This document shows, piece by piece, positions 18,727 to 27,152 of a DNA stretch of 64,000 nucleotides. The position numbers were made by a program, and so were the translations under genes. This DNA comes from Candidatus Heimdallarchaeota archaeon LC_3 (lineage in GTDB: Archaea > Asgardarchaeota > Heimdallarchaeia > Hodarchaeales > LC-3), in assembly GCA_001940645.1 (NCBI GenBank), contig MDVS01000020.1:1-64000 (forward strand), written 5' to 3'. Within the stretch, counting starts at the first letter, position 1. Every line of letters begins with the position of its first letter. Under the pieces are notes generated by a model that saw only the letters and a list, made by a program, of their open reading frames with translations, was not told the DNA's origin and did no database searches.

Positions 18727-19992
18727 ATGAATTTTCAAAACATGTCACAATTTTCATTTCATGTACTTTTTCCAGTATTGAGTTTGATGTTTTTCTTCCA
18801 AAGTGTTAGAGTTTTCATTTCAGAAATATATTATGCAAATTTAGCAACTCTTTCAATAAATATCACGCTGTTATTTTTATTTTTGATATTTTTAACTGTT
18901 TTAACACCCTATATTAAGCATAAGAATAAGGATGGTGTGATAATATTAATTTTAGCTCTATTTTTATTAATATTAAGAGTATTGATTAATTTTTCTTACC
19001 CCGCAATAAATATACGATCCAATCCTACTCCTAATTTAATGATTCCTGTTTTAATAAGCGGTTTTACTGCAATTTTGAGCTTAATACTCTTCTCAAAATT
19101 AATTTCACATAAAAGAAATGAAATTACTAAAAATAATCTCCCTTTTAGCTTAGAAATAACATTAATTTTTCTGTTTGTAATGGTTATTGATAATATTTTT
19201 ACGATACTTGGGTTTTCATTAGATTTAAGTGTCCAAAATACATTTTCAGGATCAATTATTTTACTTTTACTAATAATACTTTTTGTTGCATCAATAATTC
19301 TTGCGTATCCTGTGTTAATGGATTTTGAAGTCCCAGAAAGTGATATTGATCCTAAAACTATGAATTTAACACGTAAATCAAAAGCTCTTCTTTCTTGTAC
19401 TTTAGGGTTAATTCTATTTTTCGAATTTGCCCTAATAGGTTCCCCATATATATTCTTGTCATGGTTAGGAGCTGATGTTTATATCGGAACAGTAATTTTT
19501 GGGTTGATGTCTGCAATTTTGCTTTTATTATTCTCAAATAAAAATTTGATTAACATTTTACTCAATAAATCATTTTTAATTATATCTAACATTATTTTAA
19601 TTATTTTTATTTTAGATATTGGCTTTTTTCATCTTTTTATATCCTCCGATTCAGGATCTTCTACCTCAGTATTATTTGATTTAGGAATTCTACACGTAAT
19701 AATCGTATCTTTGATCTGGGCTGATGCACAATTTGCTTTGTTATCTGATTTATTTTTGGTTTTCTCTAGGCTAGAGGTATCTGATAACTTAAATATCGAC
19801 TGGATAATAGGAGGATCAACCATTCCGTTTATACTTGCAACTTTAGTGTTTGTTTTTACTTATGTTTATACTGTCTTGCCCTCTTTCTTGGAAATCCTAT
19901 TTAAAGGATTTATTGTTCCATACGTGTTAATATTTGGTTTGATACTATTTGGACTTAGTTATAAAAATCTTGTTTCAAAGGAGGTTAGCTGA
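18727..19992 (+). CDS. Polytopic membrane protein, about 12 TM
   Basis: A 421-residue protein made almost entirely of hydrophobic helices (about 12), separated by short loops, without a recognisable transporter motif. Its TGA (19990-19992) directly touches the ATG of the next gene (19993), whose AGGTTAG ribosome-binding motif lies inside this gene. Together they encode a multi-helix membrane unit followed by a membrane-anchored EEP domain. That resembles the architecture of eukaryotic Cwh43/PGAP2-interacting proteins (multi-TM N-terminus plus EEP C-terminus). I cannot confirm homology by eye, so treat it as an unassigned membrane protein. Confidence 0.6.
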   Translation: MNFQNMSQFSFHVLFPVLSLMFFFQSVRVFISEIYYANLATLSINITLLFLFLIFLTVLTPYIKHKNKDGVIILILALFLLILRVLINFSYPAINIRSNPTPNLMIPVLISGFTAILSLILFSKLISHKRNEITKNNLPFSLEITLIFLFVMVIDNIFTILGFSLDLSVQNTFSGSIILLLLIILFVASIILAYPVLMDFEVPESDIDPKTMNLTRKSKALLSCTLGLILFFEFALIGSPYIFLSWLGADVYIGTVIFGLMSAILLLLFSNKNLINILLNKSFLIISNIILIIFILDIGFFHLFISSDSGSSTSVLFDLGILHVIIVSLIWADAQFALLSDLFLVFSRLEVSDNLNIDWIIGGSTIPFILATLVFVFTYVYTVLPSFLEILFKGFIVPYVLIFGLILFGLSYKNLVSKEVS

Positions 19993-20364
19993 ATGAAACA
20001 GCCAACGCCAATTCAATTCCTAGCTTATATGTTAGGAGTGTTCATTATACTAGCATCATTATCTCCATTTTTAATGCAGTCTTCCATTTCACCAACTTCA
20101 AGTGGAAAAGATATTAGAGTTATGAGTTACAATATCCAACAAGCATTTAATACAGAAGGAATTCTTGATTTAGAAATGCTGACAAAAACAATCAGAGAAG
20201 CTAATCCTGATATAATTGGATTGCAAGAAAGTTTACCTACCAGAATAGCATCTTCCAATGTAAATCCATTAGTTAAACTTGCAAATGAATTGGGTTATTA
20301 TATCTATAACGGCCCTGGTCCCCAATATCAAACTCCTGATCTATTTTGTCTAAGTATAAAATAG
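19993..20364 (+). CDS. Endonuclease/exonuclease/phosphatase family protein, N-terminal part (frameshifted)
   Basis: Has one N-terminal membrane helix (about residues 9-28), then the start of the EEP fold: MSYNIQQ (Asn47) and GLQES (Glu79), the first two metal/phosphate motifs. The frame then reads into a TAG at 20362-20364, while the rest of the domain continues in another frame from about 20340. One extra base between 20338 and 20346 would give a continuous 275-280 residue protein reading TPD-ILSKYKID. Either a sequencing/assembly error or a recent disabling mutation. The fold would face outside the membrane. Confidence 0.72.
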   Translation: MKQPTPIQFLAYMLGVFIILASLSPFLMQSSISPTSSGKDIRVMSYNIQQAFNTEGILDLEMLTKTIREANPDIIGLQESLPTRIASSNVNPLVKLANELGYYIYNGPGPQYQTPDLFCLSIK

Positions 20365-20819
20365 ACTCTTCTGATTTTATTATGCTTAGAGCAGAAAACT
20401 TGCCACGTGCAGCTGTCCATGTTAGAGTGACGGTTGCAAATCAGAAAATAGACTTTTATTCTATACACCTTGGTGTATTTTCTCCCTTAGACAGATCAAA
20501 TCAAGTAGAAGATTTACATAATTTTGTTGAAGATACCCAGTTACCAGGATCCCCGATTATTATAGTTGGTGATTTTAATGATCTTCCTAACACTACGCTT
20601 TATGATTCAGTCTTAGCAGGAGGATACGTTGATACTTGGGTGGAATCTGGAAATACTCTAAATTCTTCATCGGGTTATACGTATGATTCTTATGTTCCTT
20701 ATGAGACAATAGATTATATTTTTACATCTCCAGATATATCAACAGGTACATTTATAGTGATGACAGAACAACATGGTTCAGACCATCTGCCCATTTATGT
20801 AGATTTAATAATTCCTTAA
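20346..20819 (+). CDS. Endonuclease/exonuclease/phosphatase family protein, C-terminal part (frameshifted)
   Basis: Encodes the second half of the EEP fold: FYSIHLG (His), VGDFND (Asp and Asn), TIDYIF (Asp), and the catalytic GSDHLPI (His). All expected active-site residues are intact, which argues that the frameshift is recent or artefactual. The TTG at 20346 is only the first possible start in this frame and has no ribosome-binding site. EEP enzymes include nucleases, sphingomyelinases and inositol-phosphatases; with a membrane anchor, a phospholipid or glycolipid head-group substrate is more likely than DNA. Confidence 0.75.
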   Translation: MSKYKIDSSDFIMLRAENLPRAAVHVRVTVANQKIDFYSIHLGVFSPLDRSNQVEDLHNFVEDTQLPGSPIIIVGDFNDLPNTTLYDSVLAGGYVDTWVESGNTLNSSSGYTYDSYVPYETIDYIFTSPDISTGTFIVMTEQHGSDHLPIYVDLIIP

Positions 20820-20837
20820 AAATATTTCATAGAATTA

Positions 20838-21908
20838 TTAAAAAGTTATCATTTCTTTTAACATTTCTCCAATTCGCTCTATAGATAATTCAATATCTTC
20901 CTTATTAACTAATCTATGGGTAACAAATCTTGTTGTGTTCGGTCCCATACCATAAACTAAGATGTTTTTATCTGCAAGTTTTTGGATGAAATCATCAGAA
21001 GAAATAGCTGTTTGAGCTAACACAATATTAGAATCAGGATCTGAAACTTTTATTGCATTTGAACCATAAGATTTTATACCATCTGCCAATAATTTAGCAT
21101 TTTCATTATCATCTTTAATACGTGAAAAATTATTTAAGGCTACTAATCCTGGAGCAGCAATAATTCCTGCTTGACGCATTGATCCACCAAGCATTTGCCT
21201 TAATTTTCTAGCACGAGATATTAATTCTGAAGAACCTACAATTATGCTACCTATTGGACAAGATAACCCTTTTGATAAGCAAAAAGTAACACTAGTAGCT
21301 GTTTTTGTCAATTCCTGAACTGATGAATTCGTTGCAAAAGCAGCATTAAATATTCGTGCACCATCAACATGAAATCCAATATCATATTCTTGTGCTAATT
21401 TTCCCATAGAATCCATTTGATCAACTGTAAAAGCACATCCTCCAGCGCGATTATGAGTATTCTCTAAAGACACAAGAGCTGTTTTTGGATAATGAGAAAA
21501 ATCACTTCTAATAGTATTTTTAACATCATCTGGGTCAATGTATCCATTTTTTCCAGTTAGAGTTCTTACCATTATTCCTCCTAGAGCTGCAAGATTTCCA
21601 ACTTCATAAAACACACAGTGAGCATCTTTTTCAACTATTATTTCTGATCCACGACCATCAGTTTGAGATAGTATACTTAATAAATTACCCTGTGTCCCTG
21701 AAGTTACTAATAATCCTTCTTCCTTTCTAAAAAGTTTAGCAGATTTTTCTTCAAGCTCTATAACTGTAGGATCTTCTCTTGCTTGATCATCACCTAATTT
21801 TGCATTGCTTATAGCTTCAATCATTTCTTTAGTTGGAAGGGTTTTTGTATCAGACCTTAAATCTACTTCTATATTGTCATCGTTAACCAAAGGATAACAC
21901 CAAATCAA
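20838..21908 (-). CDS. ltaE: Low-specificity L-threonine aldolase
   Basis: PLP enzyme that cleaves L-threonine (or allo-threonine) into glycine and acetaldehyde. It starts with VDLRSDTKTLPTKEM and GDDQAREDPTVIELEE, which are the family's opening motifs. VDGARIFNAA and the PLP-lysine segment FCLSKGLSCPIGS follow, with the usual domain order and length (356). The start is uncertain: TTG at 21908 or TTG at 21890, with no ATG in between. It is a single gene, convergent with the EEP gene. Confidence 0.88.
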   Translation of the reverse strand: MIWCYPLVNDDNIEVDLRSDTKTLPTKEMIEAISNAKLGDDQAREDPTVIELEEKSAKLFRKEEGLLVTSGTQGNLLSILSQTDGRGSEIIVEKDAHCVFYEVGNLAALGGIMVRTLTGKNGYIDPDDVKNTIRSDFSHYPKTALVSLENTHNRAGGCAFTVDQMDSMGKLAQEYDIGFHVDGARIFNAAFATNSSVQELTKTATSVTFCLSKGLSCPIGSIIVGSSELISRARKLRQMLGGSMRQAGIIAAPGLVALNNFSRIKDDNENAKLLADGIKSYGSNAIKVSDPDSNIVLAQTAISSDDFIQKLADKNILVYGMGPNTTRFVTHRLVNKEDIELSIERIGEMLKEMITF

Positions 21909-22016
21909 TTCAATATTAGTTTTTTTACAAAAAAAGGATCTTATGACTATTCTCCTTTTTATTTCAAAAATTTACTAAATTTTTTGCTAGAGAAAATAAT
22001 CAATAATAAAATGGTT

Positions 22017-22508
22017 TTAAGTTTTAATGTTCAATGGTTCAATTTTTATAAAAGATATCTTCTGTGCATATTTATACATTTCTTTATCATTATTTACATT
22101 TTTAACCCCATCTAGATATAGTATCAATCTTATCATGACAGGATGCTTAGATAATCGTAATTTCATGAAATCTAGAGCCTTTGTTGGTGAAGATATTGGA
22201 TATGCCGTTCCTTTAATTATCTTATGTCCCATTTGAATTAATACTCGGTTGTTTTTTTCAACATTTTTATACCAATCTGCATAGACTCCTCTCATTGATC
22301 CTATAAAGTAACATTTCTTATGAATAACGTATTGAAGAAGTGTAACACGGAGTTTTTTTGATTTTCTTCCTTCAGTGATCAATAATAACATCTTTTTTCC
22401 TAAGATCCTTCCTAAACCTAGTTTATAAGGGATTTTAGGGAGTTCTATAATTTTGTATTTCCAATTCATCCAAAATTCATCCCAGAGTTTAATTGATAAT
22501 ATTTGCAA
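22017..22508 (-). CDS. Deazaflavin (F420)-dependent nitroreductase-like protein
   Basis: The central stretch LLLITEGRKSKKLRVTLLQYV, then YFIGSMRGVYADWYKNVEKN and RVLIQMGHKIIKGTAYPI, follow the Ddn/DUF385 family pattern (LLLTTTGRKSG...WYHNL...V...G). These small beta-barrel proteins bind F420H2 and reduce quinones or nitro-compounds. This member is more lysine-rich and has lost the Gly of the RKSG motif. Start is TTG at 22508 or ATG at 22469. Presence of cofD at 11324 fits F420 use. It could also be a related non-F420 protein. Confidence 0.6.
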   Translation of the reverse strand: MQILSIKLWDEFWMNWKYKIIELPKIPYKLGLGRILGKKMLLLITEGRKSKKLRVTLLQYVIHKKCYFIGSMRGVYADWYKNVEKNNRVLIQMGHKIIKGTAYPISSPTKALDFMKLRLSKHPVMIRLILYLDGVKNVNNDKEMYKYAQKISFIKIEPLNIKT

Positions 22509-22640
22509 AATTAGGAATATTCATTATTTTATTGCTAGTAAGCATTAAGTACTGCTTAATCAAATGAAGGTATAACGAAAATGAAAAATCCATCAAAAAA
22601 AGTGACTAGAAAAGGTTACGATCATAAATCAAGAATTACT

Positions 22641-23054
22641 TTAAGGGAAATATAATCTTCTAATTATTTCATTTGCAAAACCATGTGCAAAGCGAATAGT
22701 TGTCCCAATTTGCGTATTGTCGGTGTTAAATGCTAAAAGAATAAAATCCTCAAGTACTTTTAGTTTTATGAATGTGGTATGGCCATCAGAACCAGTTATA
22801 ACATATTCTAATTTTTCTTCAATGTTAATATCTAATTTAGAATTGATAAACTCCCCTGTATGAATAGCACCGACTGCAATAGCAGATAAAATTTCGTTAT
22901 TAATCTCCCAATTTTTTTTTTGATAATTATAAACAGGGATACCATTTTGTATCATGATAACTGAACAAAAAACTAGATTGAAATTTTTATAGTCTTTAAT
23001 AATCTCTTTGAAAATTTGATCAAGAATTTTTGGATTCTCTTCTAAATTATTCAT
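22641..23054 (-). CDS. Roadblock/LC7-like domain protein
   Basis: A 137-residue alpha/beta protein: helix ILDQIFKEIIKDYKNFN, strand VIMIQNGIPVYNYQ, helix ILSAIAVGAIHTGEFI, then YVITGSDGHTTFIKLK and FILLAFNTDNTQ. This is the roadblock/longin-like order. It is shorter of motif than the first roadblock protein and less certain. These proteins are GTPase partners, often dimeric. It stands alone, about 190 bases from the bactofilin-like gene, on the same strand. Confidence 0.5.
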   Translation of the reverse strand: MNNLEENPKILDQIFKEIIKDYKNFNLVFCSVIMIQNGIPVYNYQKKNWEINNEILSAIAVGAIHTGEFINSKLDINIEEKLEYVITGSDGHTTFIKLKVLEDFILLAFNTDNTQIGTTIRFAHGFANEIIRRLYFP

Positions 23055-23247
23055 TTTTCAAATGTCATTTAAGTTTATACAGACTTTGTTGCTGTGTAGG
23101 TTAATATAAAGGGGGTAAGCCAATAATATGCAGATTTTCCCAATAATTACTTTAATTATGAACACTTATAATTTTAACCGTTTAGATCCGAATGAAAAAT
23201 AATTATCACTTTAAATGAATATTACATTGTTAATTTTACGATAAAAA

Positions 23248-23976
23248 TCATTCATCATCAATTTTCCCTTTTTCATAACTAAAAAGTTTCATTTCTGTTT
23301 TTGGGTGGGGATTAAATTGATAAAATTCAATTTTCTTAGCTTTAATATTACAAGAACTGTCAAAAGTATATTTAATTTGATCTGTGGCAAACAAACTACT
23401 AACTCTTAACATATTCGTTGTTATCGATAAATTTCTAAAAATAATTTCACGATTAATTTTCTTTTTCTTTCCGAAAAGCTTGTATATTTTAAATGGAATC
23501 TCATATAGGTTTGAATAGATCTTTTGGTATCTTAATTCTACAATTGGAGCCGAAATAATCCCTTTGATGTTATATGTTTTGAATTTCATTACGGAGATAT
23601 TAATTTCTTCTGAAGATTCTATATCACCGTTGATATTAATTTCTCCTTTAATGGAAATCTTTGAGTCTGCTTTAATAGAGCTAGTATCGATCTTTCCGTC
23701 CAGAATTATTTTCTTAGACTGAATGATTCCCTGAACGCTACAATTTCCCCTTACCTTTAGTAGTTTTGCACAAGCAACATTATTTCCAACATTTAAACTC
23801 CCCTTTACTTTTATAGATCCCTCCTTGGTCTCTAAATTTTTTGAAACTAGTAAATCACCTTCAACAACTATTGAGGATGCTCTTAAATTTCCTTGTACAT
23901 CATTACCTTCTATTAGAAATAAATCATCATCAAATACTGCATCAGAGGAGTATTTAATTGATTTGGCTTTATTCAT
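23248..23976 (-). CDS. Bactofilin-like (polymer-forming) right-handed beta-helix protein
   Basis: From residue 20 to about 130 the protein repeats short hydrophobic strands separated by Gly/Asp turns: LIEGNDVQGNLRASSIVVEGD, VKGSLNVGNN, LKVRGNCSVQGIIQ, LDGKIDTSSIKADSK, IKGEININGDI. This is the pattern of bactofilins and polymer-forming cytoskeletal proteins, in which the helix stacks end-to-end into filaments. The C-terminal 110 residues are different and basic. ATG at 23976 is preferred to TTG at 24000. Filament formation is inferred from the family. It is not a known cytoskeletal gene of Asgard archaea that I can name. Confidence 0.6.
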   Translation of the reverse strand: MNKAKSIKYSSDAVFDDDLFLIEGNDVQGNLRASSIVVEGDLLVSKNLETKEGSIKVKGSLNVGNNVACAKLLKVRGNCSVQGIIQSKKIILDGKIDTSSIKADSKISIKGEININGDIESSEEINISVMKFKTYNIKGIISAPIVELRYQKIYSNLYEIPFKIYKLFGKKKKINREIIFRNLSITTNMLRVSSLFATDQIKYTFDSSCNIKAKKIEFYQFNPHPKTEMKLFSYEKGKIDDE

Positions 23977-24041
23977 AACATGAAAATTAAAAGCATTCAA
24001 ATTAAAAAATGTATTGTATAAATTAGATAAGAAAAACGGAA

Positions 24042-24467
24042 TTATTTATTATCATTACTTTTAATAAGAATATCTCCACTTTCTCTCATTCCAAGATGAG
24101 TAATGACACCACTTTTTAATGTTGAAAGTGATAATAAAGCACATTTTAATCTATTGGGTGAAAGATTAATTCCAAGTTGTTCCAGCAAATCATCTTTGTC
24201 AAATTTTCTGATATCATCAAGGTTCATCTCCTCTAATTTAACCATTTGAGTTAAAATGCTAGCTGAGGCTTGACTAATAGCGCATCCTTGTCCATCCCAT
24301 TTAATGTCAATGATCTTATCGTTTTCATCCAGAATAGCTTGCATTTGTAAATGATCCCCACATAAAGGATTGTTCTCAGAAAATTCTAAAGTAGGATTAT
24401 CTAATTTACCTTTATTTTTGGGATTCTTGTAATAATGCAGAATATTTTCCGAATATATATTGCTCAA
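24042..24467 (-). CDS. sufU: SufU-type Fe-S cluster scaffold/sulfur transfer protein
   Basis: Accepts sulfur from SufS or assembles Fe-S clusters. The three family cysteines are present: NPLCGDH, GQGCAISQAS and RLKCALLSL; the Asp that follows the first Cys is also kept. Length of 141 residues fits SufU. The start is TTG at 24467 with GGAG nine bases upstream. It lies 24 bases downstream of sufS, giving the operon order sufC-sufS-sufU on this strand. Confidence 0.9.
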   Translation of the reverse strand: MSNIYSENILHYYKNPKNKGKLDNPTLEFSENNPLCGDHLQMQAILDENDKIIDIKWDGQGCAISQASASILTQMVKLEEMNLDDIRKFDKDDLLEQLGINLSPNRLKCALLSLSTLKSGVITHLGMRESGDILIKSNDNK

Positions 24468-24491
24468 ACTATCTTACTCCAAATTTGTAGA

Positions 24492-25721
24492 TTATGTAAA
24501 AACATCTTTTACTTTTTTAAGGGAGTCGAAAAAGAAATCTACCTCATCCTTAGTATTATATAAATAGAACGATGCACGACTAGTTGCCGGAATTACTAAT
24601 TCCTCATGTAAAGGTTGAGCACAATGCAGACCAGATCGAATAGCAATTCCATGAGAATCTAAGACCTGAGCAACGTCATGTGGATGTAGAGGATCCATTG
24701 TAAAAGAAAAAACTGCTCCTCTATTGGTACTTTCTGAAGGTCCTATTAACTTTATTAAATCAGCCTCCTCAGCTAATCGTTTTAAAAAGTATTCAGTAAT
24801 ATCATGTTCGTGTGCAGCAACCCATTCCATTGTCAATTTTGTTAGATAATCTATGGCAGCACCTAAACCTATAGTCTCAGCAATACTAGGAGTTCCTGCC
24901 TCAAACTTAAAGGGGATATCATTCCATTTGCTAGAGTCACGGTGTACTTCTTTTATCATTTCTCCCCCAAATAACATAGGTTCCATCTGATTTAATAGAT
25001 CCTCTTTACCATATAAGAACCCTACAAAAGGCCCGCACATTTTATGACCTGATGCTGCAAAAAAATCAAGATCAAGATCTTGAACATCAACAGGAATATG
25101 AGGAGCACTCTGAGCGCCATCAACAACGATATAGCCTCCGATATCGTGAGTCCATTTAGCAATATCTTTAACAGGGTTAATTGCGCCTAAAACATTTGAC
25201 ATGTGACTAACAGCTACTAGTTTTGGTTGTTTTTCTTCTATGTGTCCTTTTAATTGATCTATATTTAACCGATAATCATCAGTAAGGCCGACAAGATCCA
25301 ATATAGCTCCTGTTCGTTTGGCAACTTGTTGCCAGGTAACGATATTTGAGTGATGTTCAGCTACACTGGTAATAATATAATCCCCTTTTTTGATGAACTT
25401 TTCAGGAAAACTCCAAGCAACTAAATTTAGACTCTCAGAGGTATTCCTAGAAAAAATAATTTCATAATCGTTTTTAGCATTAATAAAATTCTTTACTTTA
25501 ATCCTAGCATCATCAAATGCATTGCTTGCTTCTTCTGAAAGTGTATGAACACCACGATGTACATTTGCATTATAATTCAAATAATAGTTACTGATCGCAT
25601 CAACAACTGATTTAGGTTTTTGTGATGTAGCCGCATTATCTAAATATACTAAAGGAATATTATTATGAACTTTTCGTTCTAAAATGGGGAAATCTTTTCT
25701 TACTGATTCAAGAGTTAGCAT
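24492..25721 (-). CDS. sufS: Cysteine desulfurase SufS
   Basis: PLP enzyme that removes sulfur from cysteine as a persulfide. It shows VYLDNAATSQKP at the N-terminus, VHRGVHTLSEEA, the SGHKMCGPFVGFLYG segment (PLP lysine), and the SGLHCAQPLH loop carrying the persulfide cysteine. An AAGGTAGG ribosome-binding site sits seven bases before the ATG at 25721, giving 409 residues; the longer frame to 25793 is not needed. It is upstream of sufU and downstream of sufC in one operon. Confidence 0.92.
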   Translation of the reverse strand: MLTLESVRKDFPILERKVHNNIPLVYLDNAATSQKPKSVVDAISNYYLNYNANVHRGVHTLSEEASNAFDDARIKVKNFINAKNDYEIIFSRNTSESLNLVAWSFPEKFIKKGDYIITSVAEHHSNIVTWQQVAKRTGAILDLVGLTDDYRLNIDQLKGHIEEKQPKLVAVSHMSNVLGAINPVKDIAKWTHDIGGYIVVDGAQSAPHIPVDVQDLDLDFFAASGHKMCGPFVGFLYGKEDLLNQMEPMLFGGEMIKEVHRDSSKWNDIPFKFEAGTPSIAETIGLGAAIDYLTKLTMEWVAAHEHDITEYFLKRLAEEADLIKLIGPSESTNRGAVFSFTMDPLHPHDVAQVLDSHGIAIRSGLHCAQPLHEELVIPATSRASFYLYNTKDEVDFFFDSLKKVKDVFT

Positions 25722-25879
25722 AAAACCTACCTTATGAGGTATTTCTACAGGTAATTTAATATTTTCTGATATATTTATTTTAATTACAGTCAAGATTATT
25801 TTGATTAAATATTAATATGCTGGTTATAAGAAATTTAATATTCATCCAAATTAAAGAACTTTAAAATAATTTCAAAATC

Positions 25880-26689
25880 TTAATTAATGGAGTTATCTGG
25901 AAGTCCTAATTCTTTTCTAACCCAGTCATATCCGTGTTCTTCTAGTTTTTCTACTAGATCTTTTCCACCAGACATCACAATTTTCCCATCCATAAGAACA
26001 TGAACAAAATCTGGTTTGATATAATTTAAGATTCTTTGATAGTGAGTAATAATTAAAAGACCCATTCTTTCTTCTTTTAAAATTACGTTAATATTTTCTG
26101 CAATAGTTCTTAAAGCATCAATATCCAAACCTGAGTCTATTTCATCTAAAACAGCAAATTTTGGTTTTAATACGGAAAGCTGAAGTAGTTCACTTTTCTT
26201 ACGTTCTCCACCGCTCAATCCTGTATTTACATATCGATTAGCAAAGGATTTATCCATCCCAATCTTTTTCATAATTGTTTTAAGCTGAATATTGAATTCT
26301 AAAGGATCTACCACGTTTTCGTCTTGAGTTCCACCTTGTTGAGCATTAACAGCAGTTCGAAGAAAGTTCATTAATGATACACCTGGTATTTCTTGCGGGT
26401 ATTGCATACCTAAGAACAATCCTTTCTTTGCTCTTTCGTCAGTTGATAAATTAAGCAAGCTTTCTCCATTTAGATTTATTTCCCCAGAAATTAGCTTTAC
26501 AGATGGATGTCCAAAGATAGCTTTTGACAAAGTAGTTTTTCCACTACCATTTAAACCCATAAGGGCATGAATTTCACCCTTTTTAATTTTAAGGGAAATT
26601 CCTTCTAAAATCCCTTTATCTCCAATTGAAGCATGAAGATTTTTTATTTCTAATACTTCTTCAGTAGTTGTTTCAGTAATTTGAGACAT
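25880..26689 (-). CDS. sufC: SufC ATPase of the SUF Fe-S assembly system
   Basis: An ABC-type ATPase with Walker A GLNGSGKTTL, signature LSGGERKKSELLQL, Walker B FAVLDEIDSGLDI, and the YPQEIPGV and THYQRIL motifs that are characteristic of SufC rather than transport ATPases. Length of 269 residues is slightly longer than usual. A GGGAT motif precedes the ATG. SufC forms the SufBC(D) scaffold with SufB. No sufB or sufD gene lies next to it; upstream is a decayed ABC exporter remnant. Confidence 0.93.
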   Translation of the reverse strand: MSQITETTTEEVLEIKNLHASIGDKGILEGISLKIKKGEIHALMGLNGSGKTTLSKAIFGHPSVKLISGEINLNGESLLNLSTDERAKKGLFLGMQYPQEIPGVSLMNFLRTAVNAQQGGTQDENVVDPLEFNIQLKTIMKKIGMDKSFANRYVNTGLSGGERKKSELLQLSVLKPKFAVLDEIDSGLDIDALRTIAENINVILKEERMGLLIITHYQRILNYIKPDFVHVLMDGKIVMSGGKDLVEKLEEHGYDWVRKELGLPDNSIN

Positions 26690-27152
26690 ATTAATCCCTG
26701 AAATTTTGATATTAACAATAGTTAATATGGAAAGTCTTCTTATAAAACTCAGTATTTATTCAAGAAAGCAGTAGTAACTTAGATAAAATTATTCCAAACT
26801 AAAGAAATTATTCAGCAAAATGCACTCGCATTCAAAATTTTATCTTTTTAAATAAATCGAATACCTGTTGAGATCAAATTTGATTATCCAGCCCTGTCAT
26901 TTTGATTCAAGATGCAATAGGAAAACTTATGGAAAACAAAACAAGTATTGTCGTCGCTCATAGATTATCGCCAATTGAACAAACGAATATGATATTAATT
27001 TTAAAAAGGTAAAATAATTGAAGAAGGAACTCATAATAATTTGCTAAGGCTTAATGGTAAATATTCTATTTATATAAGACTTACTTCGAACATCAAAGTA
27101 TTGAATGAGAGCCAAAATAGGATAACTAATATTATTAGGTGTCATTTCAAAT
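26690..27152. other. Intergenic region holding an ABC-ATPase remnant
   Basis: About 460 bases between divergent sufC and the dehydratase gene. Apart from the ABC exporter relic, I see only AT-rich sequence. An AGGTG ribosome-binding motif at 27137-27141 serves the following gene. Confidence 0.5.
26895..27110 (+). pseudogene. Relic of an ABC exporter ATPase, C-terminal end
   Basis: Read with one frameshift in the A-run at 27003-27009, this stretch encodes LIQDAIGKLMENKTSIVVAH, then the family RLSPIEQTN and, after the frameshift, GKIIEEGTHNNLLRLNGKYS. That is the D-loop-to-H-loop end of an MsbA/HlyB-type exporter ATPase. No Walker A, Walker B, signature or membrane domain remains upstream. The TAA at 27010-27012 stops the first frame. 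It is a dead gene fragment between sufC and the dehydratase gene. Confidence 0.6.

Noticed and set aside
22581..22655. 24-codon basic frame (MKNPSKKVTRKGYDHKSR...) between the Ddn-like and roadblock genes
   Set aside because: Too short to judge, overlaps the end of the roadblock gene and lacks a convincing ribosome-binding site; not impossible, but unsupported.
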